The notes under the pieces were generated by a model. It saw only the letters and a program-made list of their open reading frames with translations. It did not search any database and was not told the origin of the DNA. Shown one piece after another: positions 25,371 to 37,108 of a stretch of DNA of 64,000 bases; within the stretch, counting starts at the first letter, position 1; every line of letters begins with the position of its first letter. The DNA is taken from NCBI RefSeq assembly GCF_025024155.1, contig NW_026251716.1, positions 186,001-250,000 of the forward strand. The letters are read 5' to 3'. A program made the translations under genes and the position numbers. Origin of the DNA: Gamsiella multidivaricata (taxonomy: Eukaryota > Mortierellomycota > Mortierellomycetes > Mortierellales > Mortierellaceae).

Positions 25371-26232
25371 CGACTCGACTCGACTCGACTCGACTCGACT
25401 CGACTTGACTTGACTTGACTGCGAATGCAACGGCAGACAGGATAAGACAAGACATGTCAAGGCAAAGAGACAAGAAAAGGTCGTTACTGGCGCACAAGGG
25501 GAAAAGAAAAGAAAAAAGAAAAAGCGGGGTTTTGTGTTGATGCACTGTAGTGTGGTATCACATATCCAATCCAATCCAGTCCAACCCAATCCAATCCAAT
25601 CGAATCGAATCGAATCGATTCCATGGGCTTGCTCTTTCACTCCTTCCTCCTTCCCGGTTCGCGCGAGGATAATGGTGACGGCGATGATGGGGACAAGTCT
25701 CGAGGCGAGGCGAGGCGAGGCGAGGCGGGTCGGGATGAGGAGGACGGACAGAAAGGAAGGAGGAAAGAAAGAGAGAGGGACAGTATGCAGGAAGGGTAAA
25801 GCGCATGCGTAGCAAGTAGACTCACAACCATCTCCCCCCTTCGCTTCGAATGAACGCATGAATGAATTGAAAGAATAGAGTAAGGGAGCCGTCTTCTGTT
25901 TCTTGTTTCCCTTTGAGCAAATAATGCACGCACACCTTGCAGTCTCTGCCCCCCGCACTCCTTCTCCCTCTCCCTCTCTCCCACACACTCCCTCTCGGTG
26001 ATCTCTCGTCTGTTCTCTCTCTCACACCCACACCCACACCCACACTCTCTCTTTTGCAGTGCAGTTCATTCTTCTTTCTGTTATTGCCGTTGTTGCCGTT
26101 GTTGCCGTTACTGTTGTTGTTGTTGTTGTTGTTGTAGTTGCCGAATGCACAGGCTCGTGCACCTGTAACCACTCGCCCTTCTTCAGCCAACCATCCATCC
26201 ATCCATCCATCCATCCATCCATCCATCCATCC
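25371..26232. repeat. Cluster of different microsatellites upstream of RIM15
   Basis: Within about 860 bp lie: cgact x7 then tgact x3 (25371-25420); (tccaa)n grading into (cgaat)n (25563-25618); (ggcga)n (25701-25728); (cacacc)n (about 26025-26046); gttgcc then gtt x8 (26086-26136); and (catc)n, about 12 units (26189-26233). All but the last few are pentamers or shorter and each has a different unit. They produce long spurious ORFs on both strands that I do not call. Confidence 0.9.
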
Positions 26233-26233
26233 A

Positions 26234-26329
26234 CCGCTGCACACACATCCTCCGCTTCCATCCTTCCATCCTTCCATCCTTCCATCTCATCCCTTCCCTC
26301 CCCCTCCCCCTCCACACACAGAACTAACC
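26234..26329 (+). promoter_or_regulatory. C/T-rich 5' leader of RIM15
   Basis: A strongly pyrimidine-biased plus strand with (ttccatcc)n repeats runs to within 20 bp of the ATG at 26330. Leaders of this kind precede several genes in the window. No TATA box is evident within it. Confidence 0.4.
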
Positions 26330-29300
26330 ATGAAGATCTTCTCAGAGAAACTAAAAACAAAGCGATCCTCACCCCTCAACCCAAACTCGTCTCTCTCCTC
26401 CTCATCCGCCGCCACCACTACCTCCCCGTCCACACTTTCACAAAAACATCAACAACCATCTCACATTCTGTCCAACGAGCCAGCCAACATCAGCACACCG
26501 ACCATGACCCAGTCTCTGCTTCAGCAGGAATTAGAACCCACTGGTAAGGAGGACCAAACACCACACAAGCAGCACACCCGTTACTTTCAGAAAGAAAGAG
26601 GGTGAGGGTTACAGCGTTTATCCCTCCCGCACTAACGCCTCGAAGAACACCATATTTTCCCCCTGTCTAACCTATACAATTTATGGTCAATTACACACTA
26701 TCCTATCCACGAGCACAGCAGAGGAAGAGGAAGAGGACGAGGAAAAGACAGAAGGGGAAGTCGAGCGCGAGAACCAAGACCAGGACCACGATCATGTTCA
26801 AGTTCAATTCCAAGTCCACGTCCAGGACAGGCCGTCGCTGACATTCTCGCCCGCAACCCCGTCACTAGAGGTCCCACAGGAGCACCAGCACCAGCACCAG
26901 CATCAACAGGAGCACCAGCACCAGCACCAGCATCAACAGGAGCACCAGCAGGATGGGGACGAAGGCCAGGACGAGGACCAGGACCAGGACGGAACGGAGA
27001 CCAACAGCAGCAGCACTGCCCAGAACAGCTATACCAAAGACGCGAATTCCAATGCAGGCATGCGATTGCCAGAGCAGAGAGGAAGGTCCGGCTCCATGCA
27101 TGCCTCCGTCAGTCATCCAACACGGGACAGGATTCTAATGCCAAACCGCTCATCCATCACCATCGGCATCGCCAACAGCCAAGGCATCGGCAGCAGCAGT
27201 CGAAACACAAGCAGCTCCAGTCTTTCGCGTCTGCACTCGCTCCACCAGGCGGAAGCTATGCACAGCTCCAGCAGCATCCACATCGGCAACACTTCTTCCT
27301 CTAATCTCAGTCGCGACTCGTCCCCGCGGCCTGGCCGGTTTCCCTCCCCTCCCACTGCAGCTGCAATCCCTACACGTCGCAAAAGCTCCTTCGACAACCT
27401 CGGCTCTGCATCTGGGACTTCCTCTGCAGCGTCATCGTTTGAGTCTGGCAGGATCTTGAGGAGGCCATCGGATCAGCTGGCTTCGGCCTATCAGCCAATG
27501 CATGGTCGTGCTTCGAGTCCCCATAACCATCACCACCATCATCATCATAGTGGCAGCATGGGATTGCTGGCGCAGACAACTGGGTCCACATCCTCTGGCG
27601 CAGAGTCCAGCGGCAGTAGTACAAAGTTCAAAAGCATTCCAATCCCTCAGCCCCTTCTCACCCGTCGCTCCAGTCGCTCGTCTCTTTCCTCCAATGACTC
27701 GGATGAGGTGTCGCATCAACATCAGCATCATTATCGTAGCATCAACAGCAACATGCCGGTACATGAATCCCCGCGGTCTGGACAATTTCATCATCCTAGG
27801 ATAGGAAGCGCCAGTCGGAGACCATCGAATTTAGCAACGTCTGTGTCTAATAGCCTCAGTGATTGGGATCAAAGCTCCTTTATACCGAAAACATTGCCTG
27901 GAGGAGGAGGGGGCACAGGAGGAAATAGCACAGGAGGTTCAGGTTTAGGAGGCAGTGGAGCAGTCAATGCAGGTGGTAGTGGTGGCAAGTATCTCATTCG
28001 ATCCAGAAGGACCTCGTGGATAGATGCAGGAGGCCACTCAGAATACGGGTCGACACCCTCGTCACCCAGACCCATTGGAAGAGTTCGGTCTAGGAGAGCA
28101 TCGATCACGGATGAGCTATCGCTGGACGACTGGTCGCCGACTCGGAGTCAAGGCACGCCTTCCCTCAATACCTACTCGACATCAATACCGACAGGTTCCT
28201 TCTCACAATACATGGCACAAGAAAGGAGATCAAGGGCCGGATCACCAATGACAGGACAGAGCATTGCTTCGCTTATGGAAGTTGCCGCGCTCAACAACCC
28301 CTTTGAGAACATGAGGAGCCCTGGATCAAGCGACACCGTACGTGACAGGAATTCTGACAGGGGAAGGGATTCCCCATCCCCTTCAATCTCGCGGAGTTCC
28401 TCAGTGTCGGGACGATATCTTGTCAAGTCAAGAAAGGCTTCCTTCATTGACATGAACTCGGCAAACGATTTTGATCAATCATCACAGCAGCACCTCGGTA
28501 CCACTCAGCATTCGCTCCTTGCCACAGGCATCAGGACGCCACTCCTCGCTCGCTCACCCAACATTTCACCAAAGGGGTCACCCAAAGGTTCACCAAAAAT
28601 CATGCCCATGGTGAGATCCTCAGCCTCGAGCCCATTGGCCGGACCGGCTTTGTCCGGAGTAGTCATACCCGGTAGGCCATCCCCAGTCATGTCGTCTCCA
28701 AGCGTCAAAGTTGGACACAGTCGACAGGCGTCCATCACAGATGTAGATGCGCATGAACGGAGGCTTAGGCGCCAAGCAGGGAATCGTTTCCATTACGAGT
28801 CTGGATTTCGACCAGCAACGGATGTATCGTCAGACAAGGATAGTGTTGATGTCGACGTGGAAGCTCTCTCGTTGGACAGCCCAAAGTCAACGGGCTATAT
28901 TGGCAGGTACCAGAATTCGAAAGGCTCTGCTCCGGGCCTCGATCAAGCTGCAGTTCAGTTTGCTGCTAGCCGTGATAGCGACAACAATGTCTCTGTCCCG
29001 GAGCTACCTCATTCCAACTATTTGGATTCTGTTGACTTTGTCAATGCATGTAAGTGTGTTGTACTAGCCAAAATTTAATGCTATAACGATTTGCCAACAA
29101 TTGGGAGCTAATGATCTACCCGTGCTCTGTGGTCCAAATCCATAGTTAAGACTCATGGGCAACCCAAGATACCCGACCCAAACCAGGCGAAGCCCATCAG
29201 GAGACGATCTTTCGACTCTATTGATCCATCCATGCTCCATGCTGAGATTATTGCGCAGACTAGGAGAGCAAAACTGGAGAAATGGAGGCCCGATTTGTTT

Positions 29301-32300
29301 GAGGCGATCGCTGACTCCAGGTCTGAGTCAGCCTCGCCATCTCAAGGATCAGACAACGCAGGAAACTTAACGCCGGCATCTGATAAAATCATCTGGGTCG
29401 ACTGGCTAGAAGAGTACCAGGCGGAAAAGCAGGCGCGTCTCATGCGCCTGAAGGACAAGTCGCTTTCGCCAGCACTTTCATTATCAGTCTCTCCCCCGTC
29501 GAGTGGTCAGGGTGTGCGAGGAGATGTTAGATCCATGTCCATCCTGTCTGGGACATCACCAGTGTCACCATCATCAGCAGGATCGCTCTCTCCAACAGCG
29601 CGTCGGTCGAAAGCACCTCATGGACTCCGGATAGATTCCCGATCACCTTCAGGAGTCTCTATATCCAGCCAGAAGAGCCAGCAATCTCTAAAAGGAGGGC
29701 TCGGTCCCAAGCTTGTAAACTGGTGGAAATCGGTGCGCAGAAAGTCCATGTCGCTGGTGCATCCGCGCAAGTCTATCGACTCACCGGCACTGCCAGGAGA
29801 GTCTAGCAAATCGAAGGCTCGTGATTCAACACCGTTGCCAGATATGGAACCAAAGCAAGGGCATGCTGAGCCTGCCAGCTCCTCTTCCAGCCCGCCACCA
29901 CACCCACTCAAGGAATCGTTTGTTTCTCATTCGTTATTTGAGAAGCCAAGCAACTCGAAACCGGGACCGCTTGTCTTAACAACAGCCTTGAACCCGACAG
30001 AGACAAGTCCAACAAAATCTACCGCCACAAGGACATCGCCTCGCGAGAAGCCAGGACTCTCAATCCAAGTGAACATGTCTCCATCCCTCGTGAGACGTGG
30101 CTCTGTAATGGTACGGACATCATCTTTCTCTGCAGGGATCAATTCTGCCAATGCTCCCGAAGGCAGCCCCCAGCAAGCCGGACCGGAACGATCCAACAAA
30201 ACGATCCGCAGTATGTTGGAGCAGTACAAGGCAGAATGCGATGAGGAGATGCGAAAAATTATCGACGGCCTTAATGAGTATGTGGAAAAGGGACTCAACT
30301 ACGTGGAGGATCTCGACAACATGCCGGATTTTTCTGCTCAGCAGTTAGACCAAAATGAGGTCGAAGAGATCGAAGGCTGGATTGAGAACAGTCAGATGGA
30401 AATGGAAGAGGATGACGCTACCCAGGAACTCGATAACGATAGGGAATTCGACAGCGTCAACGATCAAGCTTTGTACGAGGACGACAAGACTCCTCGGACA
30501 GATTACACGAGTGAGCATCAGGAATTCAGCGAGGGGTATTTCCCAGAAGTATCGGACAGCGAGTCACCCATCGCAGAAGAGCGCAAGTTGCGGTCCATGC
30601 GCGATTCAGGAGAGTGGTCCCCATCGCCTTCTTGGAATGGTGGCAGCATACCTTTGCATCGCAAGATCGCGCGAGATGGCCGACAGCGATCACACTCGCG
30701 TGTCTCTTCTCTCTCACGCAGGCCCAACTCGAACGCCGGCTATTCGCCCAACACGCCTCTCAACGCCTCGCCCAGCGCCAATGTCACTCTTATTTCAGAG
30801 GATTCTTATCAGCCAACACCCTTCATTCTCACATTACAGGAGCTTATTTCGGTTGCACAACTCATGCTGGATACACCGCTGAAGACTATTTTGGACAACA
30901 AGGGTGCTTGCACCAATTTTGTGACAAAACTTCAGGTGATTGGCAAAGCGTGGGACTACAATCGCAATTGGCCTTGCAGGGCATGGTATGTGAAGGCACT
31001 TTTGGCCGTCGCTGGATTGGCCCGAGTGGTGCAATGGTGGGAGGCGGAGCGCAACCACTGGATGCAGAGCGCCAACATTTCTATCAAGACCAAAGATGCA
31101 TCTCGTCCCACCAGCATTCATGTCAATAAGCAGGATCCAGTAATCCAATCAACTATTCAACCTGCAGATCAGAACAGCAATGCACAGAAACTTGGCAAGG
31201 ATGTCTTCGCGGATGATGAGAAGTCTAGTGATCAGGACACACCGTTTTTGAGCCACCCTAAAGCTGTTGGCGCTGCGACGCAGGAAGATATGGCTAACAC
31301 GTCTGCTGCGGACATGGATGTGGATACCACCAAGGATGAAGAAGATCTTGTCAGCATGGATGTCTTGGCCAGCCTTCTGGAAAAGGACACGGACGAACAA
31401 GTAAGGCTGACGAAGGAAGATATCTTACAGCTGAAGCGTGAGGCGGAGAGGGGCCAGAGTAAGAATGTCGTGATGGAACTCAGTCTTGATATGGACGATA
31501 TCATGATCTTGTACCTCAGTCCAAGCTGGACAGAGCTTTTAGGGTAAGTGCGCAGTTTGAAAAACATGTCGCAACGCTTCAGTAATTATCGGTTGTAATC
31601 ATCTGTTGGCTGACACTCAAGGAAACATTAAACATAGATCTGATTGGCAGGAGCTCATGGACACGCCTATCTGCACCTTTTTGACCGAGGACGAGGTCAA
31701 TGTCTTTAGGGATGCGACACAACGACTCTTGGAGGATGATCAATCGACCTTGGAGCTGACATTCCATATCCTTTCAGAGTTCAGTCCTCCTTCATCTTTT
31801 GACGACACGAGTTCCAACCAGTCTGAGCACTTCACCTACATTCAAGGAGTCAACCACCTCGGGGAGACGGGCCACTTTCTCAAGATGATTGGACGAGGCA
31901 TGCTCATCTATGACCGCACAACATGCGAGCCTGTTCGAACAATGTGGGCGATCCAGCCACACCTTAGTCCGGATGAAAACACGCTGTCCTCATCCGGTTC
32001 AGTTATGTCTGCTCTCTCTGAGAACTCTGAAGAGGACGCAGAGCAACGAAGCCATAACGAAGACGAGAGAGCGCAGGATCCAGACCAAATCAAGAGCCAA
32101 GATGAGATATACCAGCGAACGGCGGCAGAGAATGCGGCGCTTCATCAACAGCTGATACCGCTTCAGGAAATCCGATGCAACATCTGTGAGCGCATGATCA
32201 TCTCGCTTTACTTCGAAAAGCACTCTGGCATCTGCTCTGAGTGGCATAAGATCGAGATGGAGCTTCAGCTTTGTAATGACCTCTTGCGTGAGCTCATCAC

Positions 32301-35300
32301 TCATATCAGCACTTTGAAGGAGCCACTCACGGCTCATCCCTCGACATTAGAGGAGGGCGCTCCGATGATACAGGACCTGGATGCCCTCAACAATCTCCAG
32401 ACCATCTGTCGGACAGCGTTAGCAATCTCGACTCCTGGACGCGACGCAGATCCCGACGATAAGTTATCAAGCAAGGAATCGATGACACGGGTTGCCATCC
32501 AATCGCCAGCATCAGAGTCACGCATGTCCGAAGTCTTTCGCTGGGAAGCTCCGGCGACGAGCGATATTTCCATTATGGCTGTGAGCGACAGGGTCGACGC
32601 TGCTATCCATCACAAGGCAGCGCTCGTGGCGGACATGAGGCAGATTGCAGAAGAGGATGAGCGCGAGCAAAGCCGGGGATACGGTCTGGAAGAGGAGTTT
32701 GCAGCTCAATGCACTGTCGAAGGCGTGACCGTCCCCCAGCTGGTGGAGCAGCAGGCCTCGCCCGTGGATGCTGCACCGCCGCCTTCGTCAGCAGATCTCT
32801 CTAGGACTGCATCAACATCTTCAGGTCTTGGAACAGGCGCCGCATCCGACTCTGCAGAGTCATCGACAACCGTTGTCAAGATGAGCAAGGTCGACAAGCT
32901 GCCTGCTGAGGCTAATCCGGTTCTTCAGGAGGACAAGATCGGCGAAAACAGTCAATTCACCAACGCTGGCCAGACTAGCCAGACGAACATGGGTAGCCAG
33001 GCGTCTCAGAGCAGCCAGGTATCCCAGGATAGCCAGGGCAGCCAGACGAGTTCAGCGTCGGTTGCTACGCGAAAACATCGTCCCTCGTTTGTCGATATCC
33101 ACTCTGCCTCGTCCTTTTTCCCAGAAGCCCGTCTTTCGCCTCGGACTGCAGGTAGATTCCTCGCCCCCCATTCAGCTGACGGCTCACCCACAGACAACAC
33201 ATCGCCTTCGACTCTGATGAAATCGCCGCTCTCGCCTTCGTTTCCTCAGCCAACTCCTCTTACTCGCCCTACGCCACCCAGCATCAAGGACTTTGACTTC
33301 ATCAAACCCATTTCCAAAGGAGCGTTTGGCTCGGTCTTTTTAGCGAAGAAGAGGGCGACTGGTGATTACTATGCGGTCAAGGTCCTCAAAAAGTCAGACA
33401 TGGTGGCCAAGAACCAGGTGACCAATGTGAAGGCAGAGCGCTTAATTCTGATGAACCAGACCGATTCGCCCTTTGTGGTCAATCTGTACTTTTCATTCCA
33501 AAGCAAGGATTATTTGTATTTGGTTATGGAGTATCTCAATGGAGGCGACTGCATGGCACTCATCAAGGCTATTGTGCGCCTACCTGAAGATTGGGCGAGG
33601 AATTATTTGGCGGAGGTCGTTCTTGGACTGGAGTATCTTCATAATGCAGGCATCGTTCATCGGTAAGTTCGCTGCCATATGGCACATGTGGTTCAGAAAG
33701 GTGATAGACACTAACTAATCTTTCTTTTCATTTACTGTTTGCTCACTCCTATAGCGATTTGAAGCCGGACAATCTTTTGATTGATCAGAATGGGCATTTG
33801 AAGCTCACAGATTTTGGTCTTTCACGAGTCGGTTTCTTGGGACGCCAGGCACAGACCGATAGGAGGTCCAAGGCCCCCATGCCCTCTCCCTATCCAGAGT
33901 CGAGACCCATGTCACCATATCTCTTTTCAAACGCAGTGGATTCCAGTCATGAGTCGACTATCCCGATGATTCCGACACCCAAGCTGGGGCCTTCTAACCC
34001 ATCCTATTTTAGCTGGAGCGAAAGAAGCCGACGGTCATCGAATGCCAGTATGACTTCTATAGATGGGCGGTCCCCTGTAGTTGGAATGCCAGCAGCAGAA
34101 ATGCCAAAGTTACCCGCAGCTGCTGTGTTGGCTTCTTCGTCCTCCAATGCGGCCTTTCCACTTTCAGAAAGCAGCGTCAAGTCCTCAAGCTCGTATCTTT
34201 CAGGGGCACTCCTTCCTCTTAATTCGATGTCGCCCAAGGTTTCGCATGGTAATTCGCCACTGATGCCTCCGTCTTTCTTACTGAATGACTTGAAGGAGGA
34301 AGCGCCAGAGAAGTGCGTCGGAACACCGGATTATCTTGCGCCAGAGTGTGTCCTTGGCATGAGTCAGGATGCCATGGTCGATTGGGTATGTCTTCATTTC
34401 TTTTTACCTGAATTCAGTTGCGTTGCCTACGCTATCTATAGGAATTGTCCCTGACGCTTGGTCTTTTTTTTGTGCCATATCTGTAGTGGGCCCTAGGTGT
34501 AATTTGCTACGAGTTTCTCTACGGATGCCCGCCTTTCCATGGAGAGACGCCCGAACAGGTGTTCGAAAACATTCTTTCTAGAGACATCGATTGGCACGAG
34601 TCGGAGCTAGAGATTTCACCGGAGGCTCGCGACTTTATGGAGCGATTGTTGTGCAGCGCTCCGGAACAGCGTCTTGGATTCAACGGTGCTGAAGAGGTCA
34701 AGAATCATCCCTTCTTCAAGGAGATCAACTGGGATACCTTACTCTCAGAGAGACCAGCGTTCGTGCCCGCGCCAGCAGACATTGAAGACACAGACTACTT
34801 CGACGTGAGGGGCGCAAAGATGGGCTCATTCAAGGAGGATATTCCCGAACTGAAGGACGTCCAAGCCATTGCCAATGCTCTCGCGAAGCGCAATAGCCTT
34901 GCACCAACACAGCCAGCGAGCCCAGCTATCTCAGAGGGCTCGATATCGACGCCTCCTGCTTTGTCATTGGATAGCAACCAGTTGGATACGTCAGTGACAC
35001 CTCGTGCCCGAACCCCAACGCATCAAGAAGACGAGGCCACCTCTAGCCCGCCTGAGTCAGCCAAGGATGAGCCAGGGGCCGACTTCGGTACATTTGCATT
35101 CATCAACCTTCCTGTTCTCGAAAAGGCGAATAACGATGTGATTCGAAAGTTAAAGGGCGACAGTGCGATGGCTTCCAATGGTGGCAGCAGTCTGTCTTCA
35201 TCTGTCTCTGAGCTCTCGGCAGAGACTCCAGGAACACCAGGCTCGACTGGCTATGTGAGCAGCGCAAGCATCACGAAGAGTAAACATCGGTCCATGAATT

Positions 35301-36570
35301 CTATGAATGCGTTGACCAATACTCCGCCATTACGATTTGAGGGTAAGAACTATTTTTCGTATTCGCCCAAGAGCTCGCCTTCTTCAAGCGGATCGGCCGG
35401 CACTAGCGGCAGCCAGCAGCAAGGAGGAGGTGGAAGCACGCCTCAGGAAGGCAGTGAACATCACCCTCAGAGGTCAGCATCTGTTCCGGTCGCATTTGGC
35501 GAGGACTATAAGGAGAGGATCTCACCTCTGGATCTCTCACAAGCATCGCGACGATCGTCGATGCCTTTGCGCCCACGGACCCAAAGCGCTGGAGGCGCAG
35601 ATATCCATCCATTTGTTATACCCGACTCGGCGTCTCCTATTTCACCTATGGGGCCTGGCAAGAATCTGCCTTTGGCCCATCATACGCGTGATCGTAGAAG
35701 CGGCAGCACAGGCAGTGGATCAGGACTACGCTCAAGTCGACACTCCCTTAAGGCAGCGGCGACATTGCGGTCGACGACTAAGGGAGTTGTCCGCAAGGCA
35801 AACAGGACGCGAGATTGTCTGGTCGTGGATGATAACCCGATCAGTGCCAAGATTCTGGAGACGATTTTGACACGCCTCAACTGCCGGTGTGTTGTGATGC
35901 GAAACGGAGCGGAGGCGATTCGATGCGCTATGGGAAGCGTCAAATTCGACATTATCTTTATGGACATCCGCATGCCTATCAGTAAGTAATGTTGGTTTTT
36001 TCAAAGCAGCCTTTTGTTGATTCATTTAGTTCAGTAGTAACATTTTTTTATTTTGTCGTTGTAGTTGATGGTGAGACCGCGACGAGGATGATCAAGTCAA
36101 CGCAGAACACGAACTCATTGACGCCGATTGTTGCAGTCACTGCGTTCCCAGATTTGGCAGCACAGATCTTTGATTACATGATGGTGAAGCCAGTGACGCG
36201 CGAGGAGATTGAGAAGCGACTGCAGTTCTTTTGCCCGATCCAGTCAAATGTGAGTGAGACACCGACGCCGGGACGAGAGAATGCACCGACCACAGGGCAG
36301 TGGGTTGGAGATGGGTTGATGAAAGCCAGGTCTGGGTCGGTGTCGTCTACAGCAACATCGATGTCGACGCGACCGGCGGCAGTGGTGGCGATGGATCGAG
36401 AGCGGGGGAGAGATAGAGATTCGAAGGAAAAGGAGGAGTTAGAGCGCCAAGGTGGAAGTGGACTGGCGGTGATGGAGGGACAGAGTCAAGAACGATGCTC
36501 TTCTGGTAGCTTGACGCGGCCTGTGCAGATCACGGAAAAGGAAGAAGGAGAGGAGGCAGCAGCAGTCTAG
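26330..36570 (+). CDS. RIM15: Rim15-type (Greatwall-family) protein kinase with PAS and receiver domains
   Basis: 3199 residues from seven exons: 26330-26543, 26719-29049, 29146-31543, 31638-33662, 33755-34385, 34487-35981, 36065-36570. Order: long Ser-rich N-terminal half with a His/Gln repeat; PAS-like region about 1635-1770; C2HC finger (C1828, C1831, H1843, C1847); AGC kinase from about 2200 with GAFGSV, HRDLKPDN (D2324) and DFG (D2342). About 165 residues then separate DFG from [11 protein letters not shown], the insertion typical of Rim15/Greatwall kinases. A C-terminal receiver has the acidic pair D2981/D2982, phosphoacceptor-like D3026 in FMDIRMP, and the conserved Thr and Lys (AVTAF, VKPV). 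In yeast, Rim15 promotes quiescence by phosphorylating Igo1/2 to inhibit PP2A and is held inactive by PKA, TORC1 and Sch9. This copy is far longer than yeast Rim15 (about 1770), mostly through the N-terminal half. All junctions are in frame. Confidence 0.93.
26879..26952 (+). repeat. 30-bp coding tandem repeat (His/Gln-rich) in RIM15
   Basis: Two perfect 30-bp units and a partial third encode alternating His-Gln ([10 protein letters not shown]). They sit in exon 2 near residue 125-150 and are probably length-variable between strains. Confidence 0.9.
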
Positions 36571-37108
36571 ATGCGAAAGAAAGTAAGGCAGAGCGACACA
36601 TTCATGACACGACATATAAAGAGCACAAGTTTTGCAGAGGATGTATATACGAAGCGGTATGTAAAGATTACCAGTTTTGCAAAGGATTGAAGGCCTGTTT
36701 GATTAGATGTTTTCTCGCAAAGAGAGCAGGATACTTCTGTGGATGTTGCTTTGACATCAAAAGGGATGGGTGAAAATGAGTGTGTTAGATGCAGTTGTTC
36801 GAGCTAAGGAATGCAATGCAATGCAATGCAGTCCATAGACTATGTAGTCTATGTATGCACATAGACCGCATGGGTGTGACATCTTGATTTTAGGTTTCTT
36901 TGTAGTCCCACTGTTACGCGCCTGGCCCTCCCGCGCGGTCCTCTGCCCTCCTCAGTCCCTGAACCTTTTTCCCGCTCGTTTTTTTGACGTCTTCCCGTCG
37001 TGTTCTTCCTGTCTTTTTTGTCTTTTTTCCTTCATCACCTCATCCGTCCACAAGCAACCCACTCCCCTCTGATTCATTCCAAAAGACGAGTCTGTCTCAC
37101 TGCTGATC
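36571..37108. other. RIM15-ALG12 intergenic region
   Basis: Contains the RIM15 3' end, a short (aatgc)n run at about 36810-36830, a 20-bp palindrome (36834-36853) and the C/T-rich leader of ALG12 (about 36925-37075). No gene seen. Confidence 0.5.
36834..36853. repeat. Palindrome CATAGACTA-tg-TAGTCTATG
   Basis: Perfect 9-bp arms with a 2-bp spacer. It uses the same TAGACTA/TAGTCTA words as 6555-6583. Candidate dimeric factor site; no factor can be named. Confidence 0.75.

Noticed and set aside
25344..26605. Long ORFs on both strands (e.g. 25344-25988, 25822-26277, 26059-26547)
   Set aside because: They are translations of microsatellites and C/T-rich leader; repeats whose units are free of stops stay open in many frames.
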